Source: Microbacterium sp. cx-55
GTDB lineage: Bacteria > Actinomycetota > Actinomycetes > Actinomycetales > Microbacteriaceae
DNA: 64,000 nt
Direction of reading: 5' to 3'
Assembly (NCBI RefSeq): GCF_021117345.1
Contig: NZ_CP088261.1
Span: 1 to 64,000 of the forward strand
Shown: in pieces, positions 63,519 through 64,000 of the stretch
Position numbering within the stretch: position 1 is the first letter of the stretch
Layout: each line of letters starts with the position of its first letter
Position numbers and translations under genes: made by a program
The notes under the pieces: model-generated
What the model was told of the DNA's origin: nothing
Seen by the model: the letters and a program-made list of their open reading frames with translations, nothing else
Databases searched by the model: none

Positions 63519-64000
63519 TCAGGCCGCGTAGATGTCGAAGCCGTCGTTGAACACGACGTTCTTCTCCCCGGCACGGATCGGCAGCGGGAACCGATTCGAG
63601 ACGGGAGGCAGGGGGCAGTTGTACTGCGCCGAGAACCCGCAGGGCGGGACGAAGGCGCGGTTGAAGTCGAGGATGACGGTGCCGGGCTCGTTCGGATCGG
63701 CATCCGCGGTGCGCTGCACGAACAGGAAGCGGCCCGACCCGTAGGTCTCGGTGCCGTTCGTCTCGTCGCCGAACACGAGGAGCAGGGTGCCGCCGTCGTC
63801 GAAGGCCGACAGCGAGTACTCCCGGCCGTCGAGAGTGAAGAGGATGTCTCCGGGAACGACGAGATCCCGCGTGCCGCCGTTGTCGCGGATGTGCTCGAAG
63901 GGAACGGTGCGGTCTCCGGCGACCGGCACGAACTGCGCCTCGATGACCCACGCGGGGTCGTACTCGTACACGTCGATGCGCTCGAACGCCCGGATCGCGG
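63519..64000 (-). CDS. DUF1684 domain protein (partial; 5' end beyond the window)
   Basis: The visible 160 residues end a DUF1684 protein. Conserved segments are AGDRTVPFEHIRDNGGTRDL, ETYGSGRFLFVQ, ILDFNRAFVPPCGFSAQYNCPLPPVSNRFPLPIRAGEK, with the two cysteines in PPCGFSAQYNC. The frame stays open to base 64000, so the start lies outside. DUF1684 function is not well established. It is on the same strand as the ABC operon, 33 bases before the binding protein, and is probably co-transcribed. Confidence 0.85.
   Translation of the reverse strand, partial: AIRAFERIDVYEYDPAWVIEAQFVPVAGDRTVPFEHIRDNGGTRDLVVPGDILFTLDGREYSLSAFDDGGTLLLVFGDETNGTETYGSGRFLFVQRTADADPNEPGTVILDFNRAFVPPCGFSAQYNCPLPPVSNRFPLPIRAGEKNVVFNDGFDIYAA

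Overview
The window is a high-GC actinobacterial chromosome segment starting at the replication origin. It is most likely from the family Microbacteriaceae, and Microbacterium-like. Three things suggest this: strong G/C third positions, many GTG starts and 4-base ATGA/GTGA gene overlaps; very frequent GGATGCGG/CCGCATCC octamers; and the gene order dnaA-dnaN-recF-DUF721-gyrB-gyrA-DUF3566-tRNA-Ile-tRNA-Ala, followed by ppiA, rhomboid, crgA, sortase, a trpG/pabA-like gene, pknB-pknA-pbpA-rodA-pstP-fhaB-fhaA and tRNA-Leu. That order closely matches the origin-proximal block of Mycobacterium tuberculosis. I saw no insertion sequence, integrase, prophage or CRISPR array.

Layout. 0-10.3 kb: replication initiation, gyrase and two tRNAs, with oriC (DnaA boxes and an AT-rich patch) between dnaA and dnaN. 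10.4-13.9 kb: an insertion relative to the mycobacterial order, holding a small type VII secretion substrate cassette (YbaB-like, EspC-like and a PPE/WXG-like protein), a Nudix hydrolase, a YbaK deacylase and a small membrane protein. 14-26.6 kb: the growth and division block (cyclophilin, rhomboid, CrgA, sortase E, kinases, PBP, SEDS protein, phosphatase, FHA proteins). 26.6-29.4 kb: a small secreted protein, a 6C RNA, a cold-shock gene, a HAD phosphatase and nucS.

29.5-35.7 kb is a catabolic operon on the minus strand: type III CoA-transferase, truncated citrate-synthase-like lyase, LigB and LigA extradiol dioxygenase subunits, an Atz/Trz-type amidohydrolase and an FMN reductase, behind an IclR-family regulator. 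Three operator half-sites in front of it resemble PcaU/PobR sites. This combination is the most interesting metabolic candidate in the window. 35.8-38.1 kb holds a divergent MFS transporter / LacI pair with a perfect palindromic operator. 38.2-44.5 kb is a six-gene Mrp Na+/H+ antiporter operon (A, C, D, E, F, G, with B apparently fused to A).

44.7-64 kb is accessory: a secreted transglycosylase with a long structured leader, a QorR/QorB-like pair, a TetR / degenerate ABC ATPase / YhgE operon, argG, aquaporin, a lipoprotein cyclophilin, an SDR, an EamA/MarR pair with operators, and a peptide ABC transporter operon that ends the window in a partial DUF1684 gene. Between these genes lie several families of intergenic repeats: a five-unit array behind argG, a two-copy 62-bp element, an 8-bp and a 17-18-bp tandem repeat, a roughly 63-bp palindromic element that also splits the ABC operon, and a roughly 75-bp three-copy element. 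No listed gene explains them.
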